A stretch of DNA of 64,000 nucleotides from a bacterium (lineage in GTDB: Bacteria > Armatimonadota > Fimbriimonadia > Fimbriimonadales > Fimbriimonadaceae). The stretch lies in assembly GCA_027483535.1 (NCBI GenBank), contig JAIXUN010000002.1, forward strand, positions 186,001 through 250,000, read 5' to 3'. The translations under genes were made by a program, and so were the position numbers. Below are positions 51,701 through 60,597 of the stretch, piece by piece (positions within the stretch are counted from its first letter, which is position 1; each line of letters opens with the position of its first letter). The notes under the pieces were generated by a model, which saw nothing but the letters and a program-made list of their open reading frames with translations, was not told where the DNA came from and did not search any database.

Positions 51701-53341
51701 TTACTTCGTAATCAGGAACAACACCTGGGCAATCAGAATCTTGGCGATCGTCGCGAGGGGATAGACCGTGGCGAAGCTGGCGTTGGGAATCTCGTTCTCC
51801 GTGTGCTGCCGAGAAACCGCCAACACCACGGGTTGAGTGCACGCTCCCGCATAGACCCCAAACAGGGTGTTGAGCGGCAACTTCATTGCCTTGTAACCAA
51901 CCACCATCACCACGAAGCCGACGGTCACCGAAACCGCCGCGCCACCGATGAAAATGGGGGCGGGACCACCCGTCTTCATCATGTCCATCAACTGCGCGCC
52001 CGCCTTCAGGCCGATTCCTGCCGCAAAGGTCGCGAGGCCAAACTCTCGCAGCGTCATGTTTGCGCTGTACGGAATGTTCCACACGATGGGACCCGTGCGC
52101 TGAATCTTGCCCAACGCCAGGGCGACCAGGAGCGGACCGCCTGCAAAGCCGAGCTTAAAGGTCGATCCCCCCGGGAGAGGGATGGGAACCTCGCCAAGGA
52201 GCAAGCCAAGAGCCAGCCCCAAACAGAGGGTCAGAAGGTCGCTTTCCGTGAGCGATCGGTAACGGTCGCCAAAGAATCGAGAGACCTTGGCCTGATCGTC
52301 GTGAGCGGCCAAAACTCGAACACGGTCGCCGAGTTGCAGAATCGTTTTGCCAGAGGGCAAAAACTCCACGTCGCCGCGACGAACCCGGGTAACGACCGCT
52401 CCGAGCTTGTTCGGAAGGTCGAGCTCTTCCAGAGTCTTGCCCGCAATATCCTCGTTGGAAACGAAGACTCGTCGATAGTCCACTTGCTGGCGATCCCGCT
52501 CGATGTGGAGGTCGCTACGATCGCCCATTTTCGTGATGACCATCGAGATCACGCTCGCAGGTCCGACCACGGTCACTAGGTCGTAAAGTTGGAAAACCGT
52601 CTCACCGGTCGTGATTTCGGTGGTTCCGTCGCGCTGGTATCGACCGAAGGTGAATCCGGGCTCCATGCTTTTCACGAGTTCCTTCACCGGAATGCCCGTC
52701 ACGCCGGGATCGGTGATGAAGACCGTTTCAACCCCCAACTTTTGGTCGAGCGTTCGGAACTCGGCGATGGTCTCCGCCTCTTCCTTGAGATTGACCTTGA
52801 ACAACTTCTTGCTAAAGCTCAGCCAGAAAAGGGGAATGAAGGCGCCTAGCGGATAGGCGATTGCGTACGCCACCACCAGCAGCCCTTCTTCGGCAGCAGG
52901 CAGATTCGAATCCTTCGCGCTTTGCACCACTCCCGCGAGAGCCGGGGTGCTGTTCATGGCACCGCAGAACATGGTGGCGATCTGCCGAGGGGCGACTCCG
53001 AGCGCTTTTCCTAGCAGTAGGGCGATAGAAGCTCCCGCGATCAGCGCGAGAATGGCCAGGCCGGTTTGTCGAAGCCCTTTTCGGTTCAGCGAGTTGAAGA
53101 ATCCTTGGGCGCTGGAGAGTCCCACGCAGAAGATGAACAGCGCGAGCCCAAGCAGATAGAAATCGTCCGGGACCTTCAACCGGTGATCGATGGCGCCGAG
53201 GGCGATCCCCACGAACACCACCATGGCCACGCCCAGCCCAACACCTCCGATCTTGATTCGACCCAAAGGAAGGCCGATTGCGGCGGTGAGGAACAAGACC
53301 ACCAAGTGGTTCTTGCTTAGGACTTCCATCAACTGTTCCAT
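51701..53341 (-). CDS. AspT/YidE-type membrane transporter with two TrkA-C domains
   Basis: A 546-residue transporter made of two membrane halves of about five helices each. They flank two RCK_C/TrkA-C regulatory domains (VETVFITDPGVTGIPVKELV with VTVVGPASVI, and IAGKTLEELDLPNKLGAVVTRVRRGD with RVRVLAAH). The half-repeats end in FCGAMNSTPALAGVVQSAKD and VYAGACTQPVVLAVS, the AspT/AAEx signature of putative anion antiporters. The gene is convergent with the RodA/FtsW gene only 6 bases away and shows no terminator between them. The substrate is unknown. Confidence 0.9.
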   Translation of the reverse strand: MEQLMEVLSKNHLVVLFLTAAIGLPLGRIKIGGVGLGVAMVVFVGIALGAIDHRLKVPDDFYLLGLALFIFCVGLSSAQGFFNSLNRKGLRQTGLAILALIAGASIALLLGKALGVAPRQIATMFCGAMNSTPALAGVVQSAKDSNLPAAEEGLLVVAYAIAYPLGAFIPLFWLSFSKKLFKVNLKEEAETIAEFRTLDQKLGVETVFITDPGVTGIPVKELVKSMEPGFTFGRYQRDGTTEITTGETVFQLYDLVTVVGPASVISMVITKMGDRSDLHIERDRQQVDYRRVFVSNEDIAGKTLEELDLPNKLGAVVTRVRRGDVEFLPSGKTILQLGDRVRVLAAHDDQAKVSRFFGDRYRSLTESDLLTLCLGLALGLLLGEVPIPLPGGSTFKLGFAGGPLLVALALGKIQRTGPIVWNIPYSANMTLREFGLATFAAGIGLKAGAQLMDMMKTGGPAPIFIGGAAVSVTVGFVVMVVGYKAMKLPLNTLFGVYAGACTQPVVLAVSRQHTENEIPNASFATVYPLATIAKILIAQVLFLITK

Positions 53342-53645
53342 GTTTGTTGCTCGCGGCTCCTGGGCGAGAAGAGGACTCGCTCGAAGAACCTTATCTTGTC
53401 GCCGCAGGAACCGCTAGACCGTCGTTGTCTCTCGATGACCGGCAACCTCCGTCTTCTTTGATGGATTCCTCTACAGAGTAGTTGGCGCAAGGGTGATGGA
53501 TGCGTGAACCCTTCCGCGTCCAACAAAGTAGGGACGGAGAATCGGTCGCGGGCTCAATCGTTTAGGATTCGTAACCGCACATCTCGGGAATCGTCTATGC
53601 CGGTAACACGTACAATGGATGGGTCTTCTAAGGACCCTTGAGCCT
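53342..53645. other. Intergenic region without visible gene
   Basis: This 304-bp stretch lies between the divergent transporter and parvulin starts. I see no open frame with a family signature, no RNA gene and no strong inverted repeat. AAGGAC at about 53630 may be the parvulin ribosome-binding site. Confidence 0.4.
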
Positions 53646-54539
53646 ATGCTGCTTTCTGCCACCGCAACCGCCCTCACGCTCGCGCTTCAGACAACGCTGT
53701 TCTCTCACCGCGTCCCCAACGTGCCTGTGCCTCCGAAAGGGGCAGAAATCCTTGCCGTAGTCGGCGATGTCGCCATTCGTGCGTCCGACGTCGAGGGATT
53801 TCTCTGGGAAGCCCGGGGCGATGAAGTTCTTGAGCAACTAATGACCTTCCAGATTGTGAAGGCGGAGGCCGACCAAGAGGGCATCCTAGTCACCGACCAG
53901 CAAGTCAACGAAGAGGTTCTGAAAAAGCTGAAGGACATCGAGGCAATGCTTCCGGTGGGCACCAACCCGCGCGACTACCTTCAGTATCAGCAGGGACTGG
54001 GCCCCAGCCGGCTGTATCTAGGATCCAAAACCGACCTGCTCATGACCAAACTGGCGGAAAAGCGATTCCGACCCGAGCGGTATCTCAAGGTTTCAATGTT
54101 CCAGATTGTGCCGCTCAGCAATACCAACGCCGATGTGGAGGTTGCCAAGCGCAAGATCAACGCGGCGAGAGATCGCGTCTCTAAGGGCGAAGATTGGGCG
54201 AAAGTTTTCAAAGAGACGATCACCGACCCTCAGGCTCCTAAAGACGGATCGATGGGTTGGGTGAACATCGACCTCTTCCCTCCGATCGTACGATCGGAGG
54301 TGCTGAACCTGAAACCGGGCCAAATCAGCACGGTGAGCCAAACCGACGACGGCGTTCAGTTCTTCCGTTTAGATGGTGTTGGGTCGGAGGCGAAAGATCA
54401 GGCCCTGGAAGACATGAAGGCTCAGGTGATGCCGCTGTTCAGACAGCAGTTGTTCAACGATCTCAGAACGAAGGCTAAGATCGAGAAGAAGTTCGGTTAC
54501 CGTCCCGCTCCGCTTCCGCAAAGACCGCCCGGCAACTAG
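53646..54539 (+). CDS. Parvulin-type peptidyl-prolyl isomerase, secreted
   Basis: A 297-residue exported foldase. A signal peptide (MLLSATATALTLALQTTL) leads into a SurA-N-like helical domain (VVGDVAIRASDVEGFLWEA, VTDQQVNEEVLKKLKDIEA). The PpiC domain follows: KVSMFQIVPLSN, FKETITDPQAPKDGSMGWVN, VLNLKPGQIS and DDGVQFFRLDGV. It assists folding of exported proteins. ATG at 53646 is preferred because it begins the signal peptide; another in-frame ATG lies at 53619. A bidirectional terminator follows. Confidence 0.9.
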   Translation: MLLSATATALTLALQTTLFSHRVPNVPVPPKGAEILAVVGDVAIRASDVEGFLWEARGDEVLEQLMTFQIVKAEADQEGILVTDQQVNEEVLKKLKDIEAMLPVGTNPRDYLQYQQGLGPSRLYLGSKTDLLMTKLAEKRFRPERYLKVSMFQIVPLSNTNADVEVAKRKINAARDRVSKGEDWAKVFKETITDPQAPKDGSMGWVNIDLFPPIVRSEVLNLKPGQISTVSQTDDGVQFFRLDGVGSEAKDQALEDMKAQVMPLFRQQLFNDLRTKAKIEKKFGYRPAPLPQRPPGN

Positions 54540-54575
54540 CGGGTAGCGGCTAGTCTCAAGCGGAAGGGAAGGTGA

Positions 54576-54614
54576 TGCAAAAAAACGCCCTAGGTTAAAC
54601 CTAGGGAGTTTTCA
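54576..54614. terminator. Bidirectional terminator
   Basis: CCCTAGGT (54588-54595) pairs with ACCTAGGG (54599-54606). TTTT lies downstream on plus and TTTTTTT on minus. Confidence 0.8.
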
Positions 54615-54640
54615 TGTTCAAACTGATCGGCTGAAGAGGC

Positions 54641-54817
54641 TTACTCTTCGGTCTTGGTCTCTTCGACCTTCTTAGCCGGAGCCTTCTTCGCGGGAGCCTT
54701 GGCCGCCTTCGCGGTCTTCTTGTCGCCCTTGTTGGCCTTCAATTCTTTGATGATTTCCTTTACTCGCTCCTCTTTTCGGTGGCGGCGCGAGCGGAGTTCT
54801 CGGTTTCGAATTCGCAT
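54641..54817 (-). CDS. Tiny Lys/Arg-rich basic protein
   Basis: A 58-residue protein. ATG at 54817 with AGAGGAA upstream starts MRIRNRELRSRRHRKEERVK. The first half is an Arg/Lys-rich helix and the second an Ala/Lys/Pro-rich tail (AKAPAKKAPAKKVEETKTEE). The RRHRKEER pattern is reminiscent of the small RxxELRRRRHRxxK proteins annotated as DUF6800 in planctomycetes, and the Ala/Lys/Pro tail recalls histone-like or ribosome-associated tails. It may bind nucleic acid. The ORF is supported by its ribosome-binding site, terminator and codon pattern. Confidence 0.72.
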   Translation of the reverse strand: MRIRNRELRSRRHRKEERVKEIIKELKANKGDKKTAKAAKAPAKKAPAKKVEETKTEE

Positions 54818-54995
54818 CCTTCGTTCCTCTGAATGAAATAGGATACCCAACTTGCGCCGGACGTTCCACAACCGGTAATCGATTCAACCTCTCTCAAAGA
54901 TTGCAAATGGTGCATAAAGTCGGCAATTTGCGCACCCGAATCCCGAAATTCGCGTTAAGTTGAGTTAGGAGATCCTAAAACTAGGAAAGCCCACC

Positions 54996-56909
54996 ATGGA
55001 GCCAAATTCCGACGCCGCTCATCCGCAAGGAGAGTTCCCCCTGCTGGAAGGCATCGCTCAACCAAGCGACCTGCATCGACTGGACGTGAAACAGCTCAAA
55101 GAGGTGGCCGCCGAAGTGCGCCGAGCCATCTTGGAGAAGGTGAGCCAAACGGGCGGGCACTTCAGCTCGAACCTCGGTACGGTGGAGCTCACCGTGGCGA
55201 TGTACGCCGCCTATTCGCTTCCGCCCGACAAGGTGGTTTGGGACACCGGTCACCAGGCCTACCCACACAAACTTCTCACAGGTCGATTGAATCGCTTCGA
55301 CACCCTACGTAAGCATCGCGGACTCCGAGGCTTCCTCTCCCGAGACGAACACGAACTGGATGCGTTCGGCGCGGGTCACGCGGGTACAGCCGTTTCCGCC
55401 GCCCTCGGATTTGCCCTTGCCAGAGACCGGATGCAGGAGACTTACCGAGTCGCCGCCGTTGCCGGAGACGCCTCCATCGTGAGCGGCATGAGCTGGGAAG
55501 CGCTCAACCATGCGGGAGAACTGGATACTCAGCTAACCGTAGTGCTGAACGACAACCGCATGTCGATTGCGCCCAACGTCGGCGCGCTCCACAACTATCT
55601 CGCCAAGCTGCGATCCAGGCCACAGCTTCAAGACATCGCCTATCGAGCCAAATCTCTCGCGGAGAAAATGCCCGACCCCATCACGCGGGTCGCTGCGGGC
55701 TTGCGGCACGGAATCACCCACTACCTAGCGCCGGAAGAGACGGGCACCATCTTTGAAGAGATGGGCTTTGAATACATCGGCCCGTTGGATGGTCACGATC
55801 TGGAGACCATGCTCGAGGTCTTCCGCAACGTGCGAGACCTCAAGCGACCCGTGTTCGTGCACGCCCTCACCGTAAAGGGCAAGGGGTACGAGGTTGCCGA
55901 ATCGGACGCGACCAAGTGGCACGGCGTGATCCCGTTTGATCTAGATAGGTGCGAAATGGTGAAGGTTGCGGGTCCGCAAACTTACACCCAAGCGTTCGGA
56001 TCGGCAGTGATGGACCTTGCCGAAAAGGATTCTAAGGTCGTGGCGATCACCGCCGCGATGCCGGATGGCACGGGTTTGATCCCGTTTTCTAAGAAGTACC
56101 CCGAGCGATACTACGACACGGGCATTGCCGAACAGCACGCCGTAACCCTTGCCGCAGGCATGGCCGCCGCCGGCCTCAAGCCGTTCTGCGCCATCTACTC
56201 CACCTTCCTGCAACGCGCGTTCGACCAAGTGCTTCACGACGTCGCGCTTCAACGCCTCCCGGTTCGATTCTGCTTGGACCGAGCCGGATTGGTGGGCGAC
56301 GACGGTCCCACTCACCACGGCGCGTTCGATCTTTCTTATTTAGGTCTCATCCCCGGAATGGTGCTCATGGCTCCTCGTGACACCACCGAGCTTCAGGAGA
56401 TGATGTCGTTCATGGCGGGGTTCGACTCTGGTCCCACCGTGGTGCGATACCCACGCGGCACCGACGAGGGTCGAGTGCCGGAACGACGCACCCCAATCGA
56501 ACTCGGCAAGGCCGAGATTCTTCGCAAAGGAACCGACGTGGCGTTTGTGGCGATCGGCTCGATGGTCGGCGCGGCATGGGACGCCGCCGAGCATTTGGCA
56601 GAGAAGGGAATCCACGCGACCGTGGTCAACGCCCGATTCGCTAAGCCGATCGACGTCGCGACCATTCGCGCCGTGGTGGAATCTCACCCGATGACGTTTG
56701 TGCTGGAAGAGAACGCCCTGGTGGGCGGGTTCGGTCAGCAGGTGCTCATGGCAATGCCGGAGTTTGCGGGCAAACTGCGGCTCAAGGGTCTGCCGGATGC
56801 GTTTGTGGAGCACGGCGCGCAAGGGATTCTGCGCTCGGAATGCGGTCTCGACGCGCTTTCGATTGCGGACGAGGCAGAGGAGACTCTGCAAGGTCTGAAG
56901 AAGAACTAA
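54996..56909 (+). CDS. dxs: 1-deoxy-D-xylulose-5-phosphate synthase
   Basis: Dxs joins pyruvate and glyceraldehyde 3-phosphate in a thiamine-dependent reaction, the first step of the MEP isoprenoid pathway. The 637-residue product has the early loop TGHQAYPHKLLTGR, the thiamine site GDASIVSGMSWEALNHAG continuing to LNDNRMSI, EYIGPLDGHDL, DTGIAEQHAVTLAAGMA and DRAGLVGDDGPTHHGAFDLSYL. All are normal for the family, with GDA in place of the common GDG. AGGAAAG precedes the ATG. The stop codon overlaps that of the convergent photolyase gene. Confidence 0.97.
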   Translation: MEPNSDAAHPQGEFPLLEGIAQPSDLHRLDVKQLKEVAAEVRRAILEKVSQTGGHFSSNLGTVELTVAMYAAYSLPPDKVVWDTGHQAYPHKLLTGRLNRFDTLRKHRGLRGFLSRDEHELDAFGAGHAGTAVSAALGFALARDRMQETYRVAAVAGDASIVSGMSWEALNHAGELDTQLTVVLNDNRMSIAPNVGALHNYLAKLRSRPQLQDIAYRAKSLAEKMPDPITRVAAGLRHGITHYLAPEETGTIFEEMGFEYIGPLDGHDLETMLEVFRNVRDLKRPVFVHALTVKGKGYEVAESDATKWHGVIPFDLDRCEMVKVAGPQTYTQAFGSAVMDLAEKDSKVVAITAAMPDGTGLIPFSKKYPERYYDTGIAEQHAVTLAAGMAAAGLKPFCAIYSTFLQRAFDQVLHDVALQRLPVRFCLDRAGLVGDDGPTHHGAFDLSYLGLIPGMVLMAPRDTTELQEMMSFMAGFDSGPTVVRYPRGTDEGRVPERRTPIELGKAEILRKGTDVAFVAIGSMVGAAWDAAEHLAEKGIHATVVNARFAKPIDVATIRAVVESHPMTFVLEENALVGGFGQQVLMAMPEFAGKLRLKGLPDAFVEHGAQGILRSECGLDALSIADEAEETLQGLKKN

Positions 56910-58477
56910 AACTCCAAAGATGGCTGGTCGGCGGGTTTCTTGCTCGCCGATCTCGTTCCTTTGGGCGGCTTGGGACGCTCAATCGGTCGCCTTCTCGATC
57001 CGTGTTTCTGAGTCACCCCGCGCACTTCCGACCAATATTCCGGCTGAGAAGCCCGGTGCGCCGCGATCCGCCGCTTCGCCTCGGCGACCGCCGCCAAATG
57101 ATCCACCACTGGAGCCGGATAATCTCGCCCGATCCGCACCCCGCTGGATGCCTGAAGCTCGTCTGGCATAAGCCAAGGGGTGTGAATCCACGTGCTGCTC
57201 ACCCCGGCGAGTTCGGGAATCCAGCGCCGTAGAAACACCCCGTCTGGATCATGATCTTGGCTTTGCTTGGTGGGGTTGTAAATGCGCAGCGTGTTGATTC
57301 CCGTGGTTCCGGATTGCATTTGGAACTGGCTGTAGTGGATGCCGGGTTCGTAGTCTAGCCATGCCTTAGCCGTGAACAGCGCGGTGGGTTTCCAATGCAG
57401 CCACAACTGATAGGCGGCAAAAGAGGCGAGCATGGCGCGCATGCGAAAGTTGAGCCACCCGGTTTCCACCAGGCACCGCATGCAGGCATCGATCATCGGG
57501 TACCCGGTTTTGCCCTCGCACCACGCCGCAAGGAGATCTTCGTTGAGAGATTCTTCGCGCAGACCATCGAGCGCGCGGACGAAGTTGTGATGCTCGATCG
57601 CGGGTTCCGATTCCAACTTCTGAACGAAGTGGCATCGCCAGTGCAGACGCTCGTCGAACCCGCGCAGACTCCGTTTCCAGCGGGTGGTTCGAGGGTCGTC
57701 CGGGTCCAGTTGGGCGATCCGGGCTCGGGTGGCTTGGATCACTTGTCGGCTGCTGAGGTTGCCGAATGCCAGATACGGGCTCAGCCGACTCCCCGCCTCA
57801 AAAGCGGTGATCGGAGAACTGATCCCGCCCAGAAACTTCACCCCTCGCCGCTGAAGGAAGTCGTCTAGTACCAAGTGCGCCGCATCTTCGCCCCCGCGCT
57901 GTTCCACCTGACGTACGGAAGCGAAGCCGAGGTCTTGCAAGGTTGGGAGTTTTGAAGAAACCTCCAGCGGAGTGTCTATGGAAGCCGGAGGCGGGGTGAG
58001 GGGTTCGGCCATGCGCTGCTCCCAAGTACGCGCCCAGCCGTCTCTCGACCGTAATCGTCGGACCACGCCATTGGTCGGCCACTCTGTAAAAGGAATCCGA
58101 TTCGCCTTGCACCACCGATGTACGGCAAGGTCGCGAGCAAAGGTGATCGCGTTGCCGGTCTCTTCGTGAGCGCAAATCTCTTCGATCTCGTACTGGGTGG
58201 ATAGCTCTTGGAAGACGTCTACCGCCTCTCCGACCCTTAGGCAGAGTCTGCCGCCGCGTTCCTCCAGGGCGCTCCTGAGTGCTTTGAGCGATTCCAGCAG
58301 GAACCGAACGTGGATCGCGTCGCAGTCCGGTGCCCGCAGAACCGAGGGCTCAAACATGAAAAGCGGAAGCACGGTCCCGCGCTCGCAGGCGTGGACGAGT
58401 GGGCGATGATCGGAGAGGCGCAGGTCCTTTTTGAACCAAACAATCCGAACCCTGGGTTTGGTCGTGTTGGCTCCCAT
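56906..58477 (-). CDS. Cryptochrome/photolyase-family flavoprotein
   Basis: A 523-residue DNA photolyase-like protein. The N-terminal Rossmann-like antenna domain starts RIVWFKKDLRLSDHRPL, and the FAD-binding half contains KTGYPMIDACMRCLVETGWLNFRMRAMLASF and INTLRIYNPTKQSQDHDPDG. This form, with the NPTKQSQDHDP segment, fits the FAD-binding cryptochrome/photolyase type seen in many bacteria. It likely repairs UV dimers or senses blue light; specificity cannot be read here. ATG at 58477 starts at the family N-terminus, and the frame extends 38 codons upstream. It overlaps dxs tail-to-tail by 4 bases. Confidence 0.92.
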   Translation of the reverse strand: MGANTTKPRVRIVWFKKDLRLSDHRPLVHACERGTVLPLFMFEPSVLRAPDCDAIHVRFLLESLKALRSALEERGGRLCLRVGEAVDVFQELSTQYEIEEICAHEETGNAITFARDLAVHRWCKANRIPFTEWPTNGVVRRLRSRDGWARTWEQRMAEPLTPPPASIDTPLEVSSKLPTLQDLGFASVRQVEQRGGEDAAHLVLDDFLQRRGVKFLGGISSPITAFEAGSRLSPYLAFGNLSSRQVIQATRARIAQLDPDDPRTTRWKRSLRGFDERLHWRCHFVQKLESEPAIEHHNFVRALDGLREESLNEDLLAAWCEGKTGYPMIDACMRCLVETGWLNFRMRAMLASFAAYQLWLHWKPTALFTAKAWLDYEPGIHYSQFQMQSGTTGINTLRIYNPTKQSQDHDPDGVFLRRWIPELAGVSSTWIHTPWLMPDELQASSGVRIGRDYPAPVVDHLAAVAEAKRRIAAHRASQPEYWSEVRGVTQKHGSRRRPIERPKPPKGTRSASKKPADQPSLEF

Positions 58478-58758
58478 CGCACCGGGTTCTACGTGAGTTT
58501 TTGAGGGGTCGGTGCCCGAATCGGGCTTGCTCCGTCCAGGACGGCGAACAGGGAGCCTTTGCAAGAAAGTATCGTCCGCGATCTTTTGCAAAGAGGGATT
58601 CGTTTACCAACGTTAAGAAATACAAAAGGCTGGTTCCGTATCCACAAATACCTGTTACTATAGAGACCGGAGACGTTTTCAACGATGAAACAAATCCCCC
58701 CAGCCGCTTTTACAGCTTGCCTCAATGTTGGCAACCTTTCCGTTTTCGACAGGGTTGC

Positions 58759-59922
58759 TTGGTCAGTGAACTTTTGCCGAAAGCCCTTCGCCCGGTTCTA
58801 ACCTCTGCGTGTGCTCTTGTCGCCCTGACGTTTGGAGTTGCCGAACAGGCGAGCGCTCAGGGTCCCGGCGGCGCGCAGCCCGCCCTGGTTTCGATCGATC
58901 TCAAGGGGTCGAATCACTACCGTTGTAAGACAAATCTTGGTGGTCTCCTACCAACGGTCGAATTCCAGATAGCTGGACAGCAATTGCCTCAGTTTGTGAC
59001 TAGCGCTGCCAAGTTAGGAACCACTATTGATGCCGACATCACCTACAAGAATCCGAGCCTGTTCCTCACGGTCTCTTCCACTACTGTCAGAGCCGAGTAC
59101 AACGGCGTCACCTGTGGTCCCACCCGGACAATTACTTTCAGTCCTCCGTTGGCTCCACTGGAGACGCGTACAGTGACCACTCAAGTTGGAGCTCTCCCCA
59201 ATCGTGTTGACGATGGAACTCTGCTAGTACTAACCGCGTCAACCGGCATTCCCTTAAAACTCTTCTTGGTTTATGATTCACCTCGCGACCAAATGAACCA
59301 GCCGTGGCTGGGCATGCTCCAGCGTGCATGTGCTTGGGCAAGGGGTAAATCGACGCCCGACGAAATTGCTCGAGAGGTTGTTTTCGACTTTTTCTACAGC
59401 CAGGAAGCAGCGTACGATAGCACAGTTAATAACTATTTTATTCCTGATACAGTAACTGGTACAGGAACATACCTCTTGACAGAGTGGTTAAACAATTCTG
59501 GGTACAGAATGATGGACTGCAAGGACGTTGCTGGGCTGACTTCCCTTTTCCTCAAAGCGGTAGGGTTGCAGAGCGAGCCTGAAGTTTGGGGTGAGTTTTC
59601 CGGTGTAAACGACAACAACGGAAATCTAATCTTTTGGGACTTCCTGACAAAACCGCTATGCGGAATCGGAAGCGACTCGACTGATCCGGCAAACTACAAC
59701 GTTTATACCTTCACTCACCACGCCATGGTCTCGCTTCATAACGGCAACTACGCCGACGTTGCTGCTGCTCAGCAGTACCACTTCTCAACATTTGGTGGCT
59801 ATTGGAATCCACCATGCGACTGGCCGTTTATTGGTTACTGGGACATTGGACTTGTTGTATTACCCAATCCGTCTAACCCCAAGAAGTACCCAATAAGCAT
59901 GTTGGGCATGCCCGTTATTTAG
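58759..59922 (+). CDS. Secreted transglutaminase-like cysteine protein
   Basis: A protein of about 387 residues. No in-frame ATG precedes the signal peptide, so I place the start at TTG 58759 (MVSELLPKALRPVLTSACAL then ALTFGVAEQASAQ), with AGGG upstream. The N-terminal domain is beta-rich. The C-terminal half reads like a transglutaminase fold: CAWARGKSTPDEIAREVVFDF, the probable nucleophile in YRMMDCKDVAGLTSLFLKAVGL, and His in YTFTHHAMVSLHNG. Transglutaminase-like proteins cross-link or cleave peptides. It starts a group with two small secreted proteins, and its GC is visibly lower than that of the neighbouring dxs/photolyase genes. Confidence 0.65.
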   Translation: MVSELLPKALRPVLTSACALVALTFGVAEQASAQGPGGAQPALVSIDLKGSNHYRCKTNLGGLLPTVEFQIAGQQLPQFVTSAAKLGTTIDADITYKNPSLFLTVSSTTVRAEYNGVTCGPTRTITFSPPLAPLETRTVTTQVGALPNRVDDGTLLVLTASTGIPLKLFLVYDSPRDQMNQPWLGMLQRACAWARGKSTPDEIAREVVFDFFYSQEAAYDSTVNNYFIPDTVTGTGTYLLTEWLNNSGYRMMDCKDVAGLTSLFLKAVGLQSEPEVWGEFSGVNDNNGNLIFWDFLTKPLCGIGSDSTDPANYNVYTFTHHAMVSLHNGNYADVAAAQQYHFSTFGGYWNPPCDWPFIGYWDIGLVVLPNPSNPKKYPISMLGMPVI

Positions 59923-59930
59923 GAAATGCT

Positions 59931-60527
59931 ATGAGTCATCTACTCAAACTCGTCGTGAGAAATCTCACAATCTCCGTCTCTCTTTTAGGATTTTCAAGCG
60001 GCACCTTGGCTGCTGATCTTGCAAAGTTCTTGCCAAACCCAAGCTCTATAGGTCTCCGAATGGACCTCGACAGTGAGAGATTATCGTCTCTTCCCGGAAA
60101 ACTGTTCGCACGCTTCACAGGCATAACACCTGCTGACGGAAGCCATCCGGAACGAATAACGTTCTCTGCATACCGAGTAAATGATATTCAACGAATCATG
60201 AGTGCCAGCACCGACCGACGCAATGCAAACTCCGTCGGACAAACTGCAAAAGATTACAGCACGGCGTTTGCGACAAACGGTTGGAAGCTGGTGAGCTTTT
60301 GGACCCCCGAGTCAACCAGTTATTCTTTCAGGTTAACCGCCTACCTTCCCGTAAGCCCAGGAACTTCCGATGGATGGGTCATATCAGCGCTCTGGACAAG
60401 TACGAACGGTAAGCGAGTGAAGGGCAAGCCAGACGGCAGGAAACTGACCAAAGAGGACTTAGCCGTTGCCGCAAAGTTGATCGAAAAGTTCATTCAGAAC
60501 GGTCGTAAGGAAGGCTGGCCAAACTAG
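59931..60527 (+). CDS. Small secreted protein of the transglutaminase-like cassette
   Basis: A 198-residue protein with a signal peptide (LTISVSLLGFSSGTLAA). It begins 8 bases after the transglutaminase-like gene. No family is recognised. The C-terminus DGRKLTKEDLAVAAKLIEKF followed by IQNGRKEGW resembles the C-terminus of the next protein (LAKEHSILAAEILKEVFEQG then KRLKVW), which suggests the two are distant paralogues. The rest is beta-rich with a SFWTPESTSYSFRLTAYLP strand pair. Confidence 0.68.
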   Translation: MSHLLKLVVRNLTISVSLLGFSSGTLAADLAKFLPNPSSIGLRMDLDSERLSSLPGKLFARFTGITPADGSHPERITFSAYRVNDIQRIMSASTDRRNANSVGQTAKDYSTAFATNGWKLVSFWTPESTSYSFRLTAYLPVSPGTSDGWVISALWTSTNGKRVKGKPDGRKLTKEDLAVAAKLIEKFIQNGRKEGWPN

Positions 60528-60538
60528 GCAGGTCTTCG

Positions 60539-60567
60539 CAAGGTGAGGAATTTCATTCCTCACCTTG
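60539..60567 (+). other. Intercistronic hairpin
   Basis: A perfect 12-bp stem (60539-60550 with 60556-60567) lies between the two small genes. It lacks a U-tract, so it is more likely an mRNA-stabilising or processing hairpin than a full terminator. Confidence 0.6.
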
Positions 60568-60597
60568 GGTTGTTCGAGCAGATCTATTAGAAGAAAC

